Part shown: piece by piece, positions 17,443-24,397 of the stretch
Layout: the number at the start of each line of letters is the position of its first letter
How positions within the stretch are numbered: the first letter of the stretch is position 1
NCBI GenBank assembly: GCA_016795155.1
Contig: JAEUIE010000057.1
Span: 1 to 64,000, forward strand
DNA length: 64,000 nt
From: Planctomycetia bacterium
GTDB lineage: Bacteria; Planctomycetota; Planctomycetia; Gemmatales; HRBIN36
Direction of reading: 5' to 3'
Program-made: the position numbers and the translations under genes
The notes under the pieces: model-generated
Told to the model about the DNA's origin: nothing
The model's input: only the letters and a program-made list of their open reading frames with translations
Database searches by the model: none

Positions 17443-17471
17443 ATTTTAGTGGATTTTGTCCGTACTGTCTT
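17443..17471 (-). promoter_or_regulatory. Leftward repressor promoter
   Basis: On the minus strand AAGACA (17471-17466) and TAAAAT (17448-17443) are spaced by 17 bases. The -35 box overlaps the first operator, so the repressor could regulate its own gene. The -10 box is about 25 bases from the repressor ATG. Confidence 0.55.
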
Positions 17472-17513
17472 GACAGTATACTGTCTCGACAGTATTGTAC
17501 TGTCACTACAGTA
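17463..17513. promoter_or_regulatory. Three tandem repressor operators
   Basis: Three 16-bp near-palindromes of form TACTGTC-NN-GACAGTA lie at 17463-17478, 17479-17494 and 17498-17513. The first two have perfect arms; the third has one mismatch (TACAGTA arm). Centre spacings are 16 and 19 bp. They lie between the leftward XRE gene and the rightward early genes, like a phage immunity operator. Confidence 0.88.
17470..17498 (+). promoter_or_regulatory. Early rightward promoter
   Basis: TTGACA (17470-17475) is a perfect -35 box. TATTGT (17493-17498) is a fair -10 box after a 17-base spacer. The -35 lies in the first operator and the spacer covers the second, so bound repressor would block it. 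Confidence 0.7.
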
Positions 17514-17563
17514 TACTGCCGCTCCAGCAGATTTACAACTTTCTTCTTTTCAAGGTGTCCACC

Positions 17564-17764
17564 ATGCCCAAGCATCATCGAGTATCGCTTTCCAAATCAT
17601 TGCTGATCCGCATTCGCGTCGATCTGGCGGGCCTCAGCCCTGCCAACAAGCTGGAAGTGCTGGAAGAGTTGTCCACACGCATTCACGAACTGCATCAGGA
17701 AATCACTGAAGACCTGATGCCTGAAGACATGGACGTGCCTGATCCTGACCTGGTGACGGCGTGA
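17564..17764 (+). CDS. Small early protein, unknown function
   Basis: A 66-residue protein that begins basic (MPKHHRVSLSKSLLIRIRV) and ends acidic, with a predicted central helix (KLEVLEELSTRIHELHQEI) that could form a coiled coil. No family is recognised. AAGGTG lies shortly before ATG 17564. It is the first gene after the early promoter, the position where phages often encode antirepressors or host-takeover proteins; that role is only inferred from position. Confidence 0.65.
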   Translation: MPKHHRVSLSKSLLIRIRVDLAGLSPANKLEVLEELSTRIHELHQEITEDLMPEDMDVPDPDLVTA

Positions 17765-17765
17765 G

Positions 17766-17822
17766 ACATGGATGGTGACATGGATGTGTCCGGGCCACGG
17801 ATGGCCCCTTTTTCTCAGGAGG
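17766..17822 (+). promoter_or_regulatory. GGA-rich leader of the CsrA-like gene
   Basis: Four GGA motifs occur in 57 bases. Two lie in ACATGGATG copies (17766-17774 and 17778-17786, the second followed by T). One lies in the loop of the hairpin GGGCC-ACGGAT-GGCCC (17792-17807). One lies in the ribosome-binding site AGGAGG (17817-17822). The hairpin is followed by TTTTT, so it may also act as a weak terminator. Confidence 0.6.
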
Positions 17823-17828
17823 TGTGTC

Positions 17829-18050
17829 ATGGAACGCAAGAACCTGAAACTGAGTTGCCCGCCTGGTGAAATCCTGCTTTTCACCGTGGATCAACCCTGC
17901 ACGTTTGCGGTGCAGATTCTGGCTGGCACCCAGACGCCCGTGCTGGTGCATGCACCGCTGACGGTAAACGTGCAGCGTGGCCGTATTAGGCCGGAAATTG
18001 CGGACGAAATGGCGGCATCCATTGAACAGCGTAGGAGTGCTGCAGCTTGA
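17829..18050 (+). CDS. CsrA-like RNA-binding regulator
   Basis: A 73-residue protein that lines up with CsrA at conserved positions: LSCPPGE corresponds to the N-terminal Leu-Thr-Arg-Arg-X-Gly-Glu block, followed by beta-strand-like segments, then HAPLTVNVQRGRI against the APKEVSVHREEI block. The RNA-contacting Arg44 of CsrA corresponds to Arg50 here, while the N-terminal Arg residues are replaced by Cys and Pro. CsrA dimers bind GGA motifs in mRNA leaders and block translation. AGGAGGTG precedes ATG 17829. The leader is GGA-rich, which fits self-control. The protein is divergent, so the assignment needs profile confirmation. Confidence 0.55.
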   Translation: MERKNLKLSCPPGEILLFTVDQPCTFAVQILAGTQTPVLVHAPLTVNVQRGRIRPEIADEMAASIEQRRSAAA

Positions 18051-18370
18051 ACCAGACTCTCGAATTCAACCGGTATCAGATCGTAGGCATCCTGCCAGGT
18101 GGTGATGAGCTGCTGGTGACGCTGGGGTGCACGGAGACGGAAGTCCGCATGCTTTACGTCCAGCAGGTGGAACAGTTGCGGTGGATCAAATTGCTTGGTT
18201 TTTCCCTGCGGGAATGGGTCGCCCTGCAGGAAGGCGGGTACTGGCGACCCATTCGTTTCTGGAAACAGACTGGGAGTGATAAACATGCTGACTCTGCAGC
18301 AGACCGAAGTCCAGACACTCGCCGACGTGCTTGGGCTGATGCACGCGGGATGGACGTTGAGCCGGGATGA
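18047..18370 (+). CDS. Hypothetical early protein
   Basis: A 107-residue frame starting at TTG 18047, which overlaps the preceding stop (TTGA), with AGGAG nine bases upstream. The first 75 residues look protein-like (LEFNRYQIVGILPGGDELLV, then a Trp-rich stretch). The last 29 overlap the next gene in another frame and are Arg/Asp/Ala-rich, so the C-terminus is less certain. No family is recognised. It appears translationally coupled to the CsrA-like gene. Confidence 0.5.
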   Translation: MNQTLEFNRYQIVGILPGGDELLVTLGCTETEVRMLYVQQVEQLRWIKLLGFSLREWVALQEGGYWRPIRFWKQTGSDKHADSAADRSPDTRRRAWADARGMDVEPG

Positions 18371-18641
18371 TTCCGGCGAATGGATGGAACAGGGGCACCT
18401 GTGCGCGGTACTTCCGCCGGGCACGATTGAGCGGCTGGAAAAACGGTGTCTGGTGGAAATGCGGAAGGGGAAATACTGCCTCACGCCCCTGGGGGAATTC
18501 GGTGCTTCTCAGTCCGATGCCGACCAGGAGGTTCTGCCCTATGCCCAGGACCCGGATGACAGACCGGAAGCCGTGGTGCTGTGGTGCGTCATCGGCATGA
18601 TCATGGTGGTGGTTTTCGCGGCCTTTTACACGAGGTGGTAG
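18285..18641 (+). CDS. Small C-tail-anchored membrane protein
   Basis: A 118-residue protein with a soluble N-terminal part (MLTLQQTEVQTLADVLGLMH onward, perhaps winged-helix-like), an acidic linker, and one C-terminal membrane helix (VVLWCVIGMIMVVVFAAFY) ending two residues before the C-terminus. This topology suggests a tail-anchored protein facing the cytosol. GGGAG lies upstream of ATG 18285, and the gene overlaps its predecessor by 86 bases. The role is unknown; early phage membrane proteins can act in superinfection exclusion, but nothing here shows it. Confidence 0.55.
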   Translation: MLTLQQTEVQTLADVLGLMHAGWTLSRDDSGEWMEQGHLCAVLPPGTIERLEKRCLVEMRKGKYCLTPLGEFGASQSDADQEVLPYAQDPDDRPEAVVLWCVIGMIMVVVFAAFYTRW

Positions 18642-18643
18642 CC

Positions 18644-18856
18644 ATGGGGGATCGTGACAAACTCTGGGAAGCGATGCTGGCGGTGGGACCCAACGTGATC
18701 CCGCTGTTTCTGCAGCAGCAGCCGAACCTGGCGGGTGGCGTCAACATGAATTTCGACATGAACGCCTGGGCGGGCATGGTGGCGAAGGTGGCGGAAACGC
18801 TGGTGAACACGCACCAGAAAGCCGTTGCCGTCACGAACGGAGTGCCCACGCCATGA
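18644..18856 (+). CDS. Small hypothetical protein
   Basis: A 70-residue protein starting at ATG 18644 with GAGGTGG nearby. It is moderately hydrophobic without a clear membrane helix and carries an Asn/Met-rich centre (NLAGGVNMNFDMNAWAGMVA). No family is recognised. Its stop overlaps the start of the nuclease gene (ATGA), so the two are likely co-translated. Confidence 0.55.
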   Translation: MGDRDKLWEAMLAVGPNVIPLFLQQQPNLAGGVNMNFDMNAWAGMVAKVAETLVNTHQKAVAVTNGVPTP

Positions 18857-20001
18857 AAATCCGTGCTTCCCGCTTACCCCTGGCGATGGTCTGCCCGGCG
18901 TCCATGCAGGCCGCCGAGTATGACCTGAACTCCGACAGTGAACCAGCCCGCCTGGGCACGGCGGTCCATGAGTGGCTTTCCACCAGGATCGCTCACCCGG
19001 AGCAACTGGAGTTCCTGGGCGATGAGGCTTTCGAGCAGCTCGCCGTCAAGTATTCCTTGCCAGTCGATGACGTGCGGGCCTTGTCGCTGCGAGCTGTCCA
19101 CTTGTGGCGGGAGGTCCAGCAATGGTTTGTCAATCCCCGCATCGAAGTGGCCATGAAGAAAGACCTGGGCGGCCTGCAGCTCACCGGCCATGTGGACGTG
19201 CTGAGCTATCAGGAAGCCACGCGGACGGTTTTCGTCAATGACCACAAGACAGGCTGGCTTGATTCGGATCATGCTGACCAGGTGCGGGGTTACGGGCTGA
19301 TGGCTTTGGACGAATACCCCGAAGCGGACCAGGTGCGAACCTGCATTACGCGGGTGCGGGACTTTGTCACCGATCACCACACCTATACCCGCATGGAACT
19401 GGTGGGCTGGTCGGAACGGGTGGTGCATCGCCTGGTCGAAGAGAAGGACACCTACCAGCCGGGCAGGCATTGCAGCTTCTGCCCTCGGCGGCTGACGTGC
19501 TCGGCTTTCCGCGATTGGGTGAAGTGGGCCCTGGAGATTCTATCCGGCTCGGCTGTGGTTGACCTGCAGGAAGCCGTTTCCGCTGACCTCATCACGCGGG
19601 TGTATGACGCCAAGGCCGCTATCGGTCGCATGCTTGATGATGCCCAGGAAGTGCTCAAGACGCTGGCTATGGCGAACGGTGGCGTGTTGCCTAGGGAAGA
19701 TGACTTTCAGTTGCAGCTTACCAGCCAGATTCGCCAGCAGATTCTTTTCCGCGAAGCGTGGCCGCTGCTGGCGGATCGCGTGGGCCAGGAACGCTGGAAC
19801 CAGATTTTCAAAGTCTCCAAGACCGAGCTGCTCAACGCGGTGCGGTCTGATGTGGGTCGTGGGGAAAAAGGTAAAGCCGCTCAAGAACTGATGGCCCAGC
19901 TTGAGGAAGCCGGGGCATTGGCGGAAACGACGATTGAGCGGCTGGAGTTACGCAAGAAACAGAAAGGGGTGATCGGTGGAAATTCAGATCAAAGCTACTG
20001 A
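18853..20001 (+). CDS. PD-(D/E)XK exonuclease, RecB/Cas4-like (DUF2800-like)
   Basis: A 382-residue nuclease. Family signs in order are SRLPLAMVCPASMQ at the N-terminus, the His-containing helix GTAVHEWL (about 36-43), the metal site GHVDVL (about 114-119), VFVNDHKTG with catalytic Asp and Lys (about 128-136), and QVRGYGLMAL. Cysteines in HCSFCPRRLTCSAF (about 206-219), with the N-terminal Cys, suit a Cas4/AddB-type Fe-S cluster. It sits next to a Bet/RecT-type annealing protein, so it most likely resects phage DNA ends to make single strands for annealing. It acts in the cytosol. Confidence 0.82.
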   Translation: MKIRASRLPLAMVCPASMQAAEYDLNSDSEPARLGTAVHEWLSTRIAHPEQLEFLGDEAFEQLAVKYSLPVDDVRALSLRAVHLWREVQQWFVNPRIEVAMKKDLGGLQLTGHVDVLSYQEATRTVFVNDHKTGWLDSDHADQVRGYGLMALDEYPEADQVRTCITRVRDFVTDHHTYTRMELVGWSERVVHRLVEEKDTYQPGRHCSFCPRRLTCSAFRDWVKWALEILSGSAVVDLQEAVSADLITRVYDAKAAIGRMLDDAQEVLKTLAMANGGVLPREDDFQLQLTSQIRQQILFREAWPLLADRVGQERWNQIFKVSKTELLNAVRSDVGRGEKGKAAQELMAQLEEAGALAETTIERLELRKKQKGVIGGNSDQSY

Positions 20002-20188
20002 CCAGATAACCAAGCTGGACGGGGTGGAATGCCGCCTGTGGGAAGGCGTGACATCGCAAGGTGTGCCCTGCAAGGTCTTTGTTCACCGCGTAGCGGTGCA
20101 CAACAGCCAGGACAGTAATCAATTTGAGCAGGAGCTGCATGAGCATATGCCTCCTGGGCGTTTCGTTCCTCTTTCTCAAGTTCTGTGA
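19976..20188 (+). CDS. Small hypothetical protein
   Basis: A 70-residue protein starting at GTG 19976 and overlapping the nuclease gene by 26 bases. It looks like a compact beta-rich domain (MEIQIKATDQITKLDGVECR, then VPCKVFVHRVAVH) with an acidic C-terminus. No family is recognised. Placement between the exonuclease and the annealing protein suggests a recombination accessory factor, by context only. Confidence 0.6.
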   Translation: MEIQIKATDQITKLDGVECRLWEGVTSQGVPCKVFVHRVAVHNSQDSNQFEQELHEHMPPGRFVPLSQVL

Positions 20189-20194
20189 GGCACC

Positions 20195-21163
20195 ATGAGT
20201 ACGACAACTTTAGCGCCGTCCACCAATGGGCAGGCACCTGAACAACTTACCAGCAGCCCTACCAAGTCTCTGTTGTCTCGCCTGGGCGAACGCTTTGGCG
20301 TCGATGCCGAGAAGATGCTCGGCACCTTGAAACAGACGGCTTTCCGCCAGCGGGCTGACAAATCTGGGCAGATTAAGGATGTGACCACGGAGCAGATGAT
20401 GGCGCTGCTGATCGTTGCTGATCAGTACCACCTCAACCCGTGGACGCGGGAAATCTACGCCTTCCCCCAGGATGGCGGGATCGTGCCTATCGTCGGGGTG
20501 GATGGCTGGATTCGCATGATGAACGAACACCCGCAGTTCGACGGGGTGCAATTTGTGGACGGCCCGGAAGTGGGGGATAAGCCCAACCTGGTCAACGAAT
20601 GGATCGAGTGCCAGATTTTTCGCAAGGATCGCTCTCATCCGATTGTGGTGCGGGAATACATCGTGGAATGCCGGAAAGACACCGGGCCCTGGCGAAGCCA
20701 CCCTCGCCGCATGCTCAGGCATAAGGCTCTCATCCAAGCGTGTCGCATCGCATTCGGTTTCGCGGGCATTCACGATGAGGATGAGGGACTGACCGTTACC
20801 GATGGCATCGCCACGGTGAAGAAAGCGGAACCACAATGGCCAACGGGCCGCGTCAATCATCGCCTCACGCATTCAGTGAAGACAACTCCGCCTGATGTGG
20901 TGGATGCCACTGCCACGGTATCAGAAGAGTTGGAAGAAGAAACGGCCTTCGACCAGGAAAAGGAAATCCGTCGCCAGGAACTGATCTCCTGGCTCAATGA
21001 CCAGCTCAACAGCGACGTTTCCGATTCGGTGCTGGATGAGGTTGCAGCAAAGCTGCGGGACTCTCACACGATGTTGGGGGCGGACATCATCCACGACATG
21101 CAGCAACGGCTGAACGCCAAGCGGGCGGGTGGTGTTGCTCCGAAGGTGAAACGAAACTTTTGA
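20195..21163 (+). CDS. bet: RecT/Bet-family single-strand annealing protein
   Basis: A 322-residue phage recombination protein of the Bet/RecT superfamily. It would coat single-stranded DNA and anneal complementary strands during phage recombination and replication. Visible signs are LLIVADQYHLNPWTREIYAF, the conserved GGIVPIVGVDGWIRMMNEHP segment, and GPWRSHPRRMLRHKALIQAC with RIAFGFAGIHDEDEG at the end of the domain (about residues 50-215). The C-terminal third is variable and charged. It is paired with an upstream PD-(D/E)XK exonuclease and a downstream SbcC-like ATPase. Confidence 0.93.
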   Translation: MSTTTLAPSTNGQAPEQLTSSPTKSLLSRLGERFGVDAEKMLGTLKQTAFRQRADKSGQIKDVTTEQMMALLIVADQYHLNPWTREIYAFPQDGGIVPIVGVDGWIRMMNEHPQFDGVQFVDGPEVGDKPNLVNEWIECQIFRKDRSHPIVVREYIVECRKDTGPWRSHPRRMLRHKALIQACRIAFGFAGIHDEDEGLTVTDGIATVKKAEPQWPTGRVNHRLTHSVKTTPPDVVDATATVSEELEEETAFDQEKEIRRQELISWLNDQLNSDVSDSVLDEVAAKLRDSHTMLGADIIHDMQQRLNAKRAGGVAPKVKRNF

Positions 21164-21166
21164 TCT

Positions 21167-21239
21167 AAGCAGCCGCCGGCTGTCCACCAGAACGGTTCTG
21201 GAGGGCCTTTCGACTTTTAACAGATGCCGGCGGCTGCTT
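21167..21239 (+). terminator. Nested hairpin, attenuator-like
   Basis: AAGCAGCCGCCGGC (21167-21180) pairs perfectly with GCCGGCGGCTGCTT (21226-21239). The loop contains a second hairpin, CCAGAA/TTCTGG (21187-21192 and 21196-21201). A T-rich run TTCTTTTTTCTC follows the outer stem. It lies between the annealing-protein and ATPase genes, where it could reduce readthrough or process the mRNA. Confidence 0.65.
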
Positions 21240-21262
21240 TCTTTTTTCTCTTGGGGTGGGCC

Positions 21263-22756
21263 ATGTATATTCGCAAACTTCAGATCCAGAACTTCATGCG
21301 GCTGGAAGGCGTCAGCATCGACGCCGAAGGCAAGCATGTCATCATTCGCGGGGAAAACGGCATCGGGAAATCGTCCGTGGTGGATGCCATCTATGAGGCA
21401 TTGCACGGGACCAGCTCGAAAGACAGGCCGGAACCGGTGCACCAGGGGGCCAACAAAGCCCTGATCTCGCTCGATCTAGGTGATTACCTGGTCGAAAAGC
21501 ACATCGCACTGGATGGCAAGTCGCGTCTGGTGGTCAAGGCGGCTGACGGATCACGGATCAACAGCCCGCAGAAATTACTCGACGGACTCCTGAGCGAATA
21601 CAGTCTGGACCCGGTGGCGTTCCTCGATCGCCGTCCCCAGGATCAGATCGACGATGTATTGCGGGTGTGCGGGGTTGAACCGCCTGTAGCACAGGTAGAA
21701 ATGATCACCGGCGAGAAGTGCCCCGCCAGGCCGGGCGAATCGGCGGACCAGTACATGGAGCGGCTGTCGGCTGACGAGGTCGGAGAATGGTACCGGCGCC
21801 GGCGGGAACAGCATCGCGTGGTGGAAACGAACCGGGGTGCGGTGGAGAAGCAGAAACAGAAGGTGGACAGCTATTGCACGCAAAGCCCAGCGCGTGATGC
21901 TGCGGTGATTTTGGAAGAGCTGAATGCTGCCCAGGCGAAGCAGGATGCCTACCAGAAGTGCAAGCAGGCGAAAGCGGAAACACAGCGGGAATACGAACGT
22001 CTTTCTGATCTGTGGAACCAGGTTGACACGGAACGCCTGGCTCTGGGTAAACAGAAGGCCGAACTGGAAGCGAAGCTGAAAGAGGTCAACGCCAAGATCG
22101 CTGCCAATGCTGATCGCCTAGAGAAAGGCATGCAGATGGTGTCTGAGGCACGGCTGGAGAACGAAGCGGCTGGTCAGGCTCTCGCCCAATGCTGGGACAA
22201 CACCAAACAGGTGCAGGAACTCCGCATGGAGCTTTCTTCCAGCCAGGCCGCCCAGAAACACATCATCGAAATGAACCAGGCCACCGAGCGCCTTAGCGAG
22301 TTGCAGGCAGAGCTGGTCGCCAGCCAGAACGAACACGGGCGGCTGGATCGGGTGCTCGAAGATCTCCGCTCGCTCCGCAAGGGGCTACTCGAAGGCCTTG
22401 ACCTGGGCGTTGACGGCCTAGAAGTCGGTAAGGGCGAACTGCGGCTGCACGGGGTGAGCTTCAAGCAGGCCAGCCTGGCTCAGAAGCTGCGCGTAGCCTG
22501 TGCGGTAGCCATGAAGGGCAACGGGGCACTGAGACTGCTACGAATCGATGACGGGGAACATTTAGACAGCGAGAGCCGGGCATTTCTTCTGAAGCTGGCA
22601 TCCGAAAACGGCTGGCAGGTGATCATGACTTGCGTCGCGGATTATGACCAGCTCCAGGTGGAAATCGTGGACCAGGAACCGGTGGAAGTGAAGCCAGCTC
22701 GCAAGGCTCCACGTGGCAAGTTGTTTGACACCAGTAAAGATGCAGCGATGGCTTAA
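21263..22756 (+). CDS. SbcC/RecF-like AAA ATPase
   Basis: A 497-residue ABC/SMC-type ATPase. The N-terminus has IRKLQIQNFMRLEGVSI and Walker A GENGIGKSS near residues 34-42. The middle (about 165-365) is a charged coiled coil with many Lys, Glu and Gln. The C-terminal lobe has a short signature region and Walker B LLRIDDGEHLD. This layout fits SbcC, Rad50 or RecF-like proteins used by phages in DNA end processing. No SbcD nuclease is adjacent. ATG 21263 is chosen because GGGGTGGGCC directly precedes it; the frame is open 39 bases further upstream through the hairpin region. Confidence 0.82.
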   Translation: MYIRKLQIQNFMRLEGVSIDAEGKHVIIRGENGIGKSSVVDAIYEALHGTSSKDRPEPVHQGANKALISLDLGDYLVEKHIALDGKSRLVVKAADGSRINSPQKLLDGLLSEYSLDPVAFLDRRPQDQIDDVLRVCGVEPPVAQVEMITGEKCPARPGESADQYMERLSADEVGEWYRRRREQHRVVETNRGAVEKQKQKVDSYCTQSPARDAAVILEELNAAQAKQDAYQKCKQAKAETQREYERLSDLWNQVDTERLALGKQKAELEAKLKEVNAKIAANADRLEKGMQMVSEARLENEAAGQALAQCWDNTKQVQELRMELSSSQAAQKHIIEMNQATERLSELQAELVASQNEHGRLDRVLEDLRSLRKGLLEGLDLGVDGLEVGKGELRLHGVSFKQASLAQKLRVACAVAMKGNGALRLLRIDDGEHLDSESRAFLLKLASENGWQVIMTCVADYDQLQVEIVDQEPVEVKPARKAPRGKLFDTSKDAAMA

Positions 22757-22784
22757 TCTTCAACTCTTTTATGAAAGGGCAGCT

Positions 22785-22997
22785 ATGAGCTTAGACAAGG
22801 GGCTTTCGGCACTACGGAAATCTGTTGAACAATTGTTCAAACGGACGCCGGAAGTCAGGCCGTTCTCAGCCAAAGAATACAAGGAATTCAAACAGGCCAT
22901 CGCCCAGGCTCGCCGAGAACGACGCCGGGCACGCAAGCAACGGAAGCTGGCGAGGAGACAACATGGACGGGCTACCACTGTTCAGTCACACGTTTGA
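22785..22997 (+). CDS. Small basic protein
   Basis: A 70-residue, strongly basic protein whose C-terminal half is an Arg/Lys-rich predicted helix (ARRERRRARKQRKLARRQHG), suggesting nucleic-acid binding. The start is ATG 22785 after AAGGGCAG. It overlaps the following helix-turn-helix gene by 35 bases. No family is recognised. Confidence 0.6.
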   Translation: MSLDKGLSALRKSVEQLFKRTPEVRPFSAKEYKEFKQAIAQARRERRRARKQRKLARRQHGRATTVQSHV

Positions 22998-23277
22998 ACG
23001 CCGTGATCCTGCACACCGCAAGCACGGCGGCAACGAATCATCGAACCTGGCTCACCGCAAGGCGCTGGGTAAGAAGCGGTATTTCTACAGCCGCATTCTG
23101 ATCCTGCTCAGACAGGCGGGATCAACAGGCAGGACGGCCAAAGAACTGGCCCGAATGCTGGGAGTGGGTTTCAACCAGATCAGCGGGCGCTGCACGGAGC
23201 TGGTGCAAATGGGTTTTGTGCGGCGGCTGGCGATCAGGCGGGATGGTTCAGCGGTTTTGATTCATCGCAAATATTGA
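22963..23277 (+). CDS. Winged-helix DNA-binding protein
   Basis: A 104-residue protein. From about residue 40 it has a winged-helix arrangement: RILILLRQAGSTGRTAKELA, LGVGFNQISGRCTELVQMG as the recognition helix, and a wing RRLAIRRDGSAVLIHRKY. This resembles small MarR-like phage regulators. The first 35 residues are His/Arg-rich and probably flexible. ATG 22963 is preceded by GAGGAG. Position before the replication gene makes it a candidate regulator or replication accessory factor. Confidence 0.68.
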   Translation: MDGLPLFSHTFERRDPAHRKHGGNESSNLAHRKALGKKRYFYSRILILLRQAGSTGRTAKELARMLGVGFNQISGRCTELVQMGFVRRLAIRRDGSAVLIHRKY

Positions 23278-23293
23278 TTGGAGCGTCAGGAAG

Positions 23294-24397
23294 ATGCAAG
23301 ACAGTTCACGCCATCAGTTTCTGCAGGTGACGGGCAACAGAACAGCCGCCCTCATCCTGGAGTACTTCCTGGTGCTACACAACGGCAAGCGAGCGCGTAA
23401 CCCCGACGAACCAGAAGACTCCCCGAAACTGTGGATCGACTTCACCCAAGATGCTCTGGCCAAGCACTTTCTGGTTTCCGTGGACACAGTAAGTCGTGCC
23501 ATGAAAATTTTGCAGGCGAAGCGATTCATTCACATACACCAGTTCGGCTACGACAGAACCTACCGCTACGAACTGAAAATTGCGGTTATCAATTCAGTGC
23601 GTGACGAAATGCCATTGTTTGAAGGGGAGAATTGCCATCCCCGCAAAATGCGGGCTTCCATCCCCGCAAAATGCGGGCATGCATCCCCGCAAAATGCGGG
23701 CTTCCATCCCCGCAAAATGCCAGATTGTTATCCTTCCATTCCTTCCTTTGTTCCTTCCTCATCATCAGGAGTTGAAGAAGATGAAACTGACGATTGCTCA
23801 AAAGAAACGCCTGCTGTCGTACTCCCTGTTCCCGACGATGCGACGGACCCCGAACGTCAAGACCTCCTCGACCAGTGTGAAGCCGTCGGCATCCACCCAG
23901 AGCACACCGAAGCCCTCCTGCTCGCCCGTACGACGCGCCAGACAGTGAAAGCGGCATTTGCTCACCTGGCGGTGAGATTGCGGCGTGGTGACCGTATCCC
24001 GCAGCCGTACGGCGGATTTATCATCGACTTCTGCCGCGATCCGAAGCGGTGGGAACATGGGGTAGACGAACATGGCTGCTGGGTGCCGCTGCGGGTGCTG
24101 GCAGAAAAGAAGAAACAACGGCGCCAGGCCAAGGCACGTGACAGACCGGACCAGCTGGAAGATGCCAGGCGGGCGGCGTTTGTGGCCTGGGACAGGCTCA
24201 GCTACGCCGAGCAAACCAAGATCAAAGAGCAGATAGAAGCCGAGCACCCGGAGCTTTCAGCGGGAAAGCGTATCGAGATGTGCCGGCAGGAAGCCTTAAA
24301 CAGGAGTAAGCATGCCGACGACCAAGCAGCAGATGACACCAGACCAGAGCAAAGAGCACCTCGACCAGCTTTTGGAGCTGCGACTCGAAGCCAGTGA
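23294..24397 (+). CDS. Replication-initiator-like protein with internal iterons
   Basis: A 367-residue protein. The N-terminal 95 residues contain a winged helix-turn-helix like phage replication proteins: LWIDFTQDALAKHFLVSVDT, then VSRAMKILQAKRFIHIHQFG. Residues about 113-141 are encoded by four DNA repeats of 23-bp period, which puts the same bases in three frames. A Ser-rich linker follows, then a charged C-terminal domain (about 180-350). The layout recalls lambda gene O, where the origin lies inside the initiator gene. A partner helicase loader was not recognised. The 3' end overlaps the next gene by 86 bases. Confidence 0.68.
   Translation: MQDSSRHQFLQVTGNRTAALILEYFLVLHNGKRARNPDEPEDSPKLWIDFTQDALAKHFLVSVDTVSRAMKILQAKRFIHIHQFGYDRTYRYELKIAVINSVRDEMPLFEGENCHPRKMRASIPAKCGHASPQNAGFHPRKMPDCYPSIPSFVPSSSSGVEEDETDDCSKETPAVVLPVPDDATDPERQDLLDQCEAVGIHPEHTEALLLARTTRQTVKAAFAHLAVRLRRGDRIPQPYGGFIIDFCRDPKRWEHGVDEHGCWVPLRVLAEKKKQRRQAKARDRPDQLEDARRAAFVAWDRLSYAEQTKIKEQIEAEHPELSAGKRIEMCRQEALNRSKHADDQAADDTRPEQRAPRPAFGAATRSQ
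23636..23720. repeat. Four 23-bp-period iterons, candidate replication origin
   Basis: CATCCCCGCAAAATGCGGGC occurs at 23636-23655, 23659-23678 and 23682-23701. A fourth copy at 23705-23720 matches its first 16 bases. Each full unit contains the palindrome CCCGCA-AAA-TGCGGG. A pyrimidine-rich run (about 23727-23765) follows. Constant 23-bp spacing, about two helical turns, suits initiator binding on one DNA face. Confidence 0.8.

Noticed and set aside
23636-23720. Short regular repeats considered as a CRISPR array
   Set aside because: Repeats are 16-20 bp with only 3-base spacers, lie inside a replication gene and have no cas genes nearby; iterons explain them better. No CRISPR array was seen in the window.
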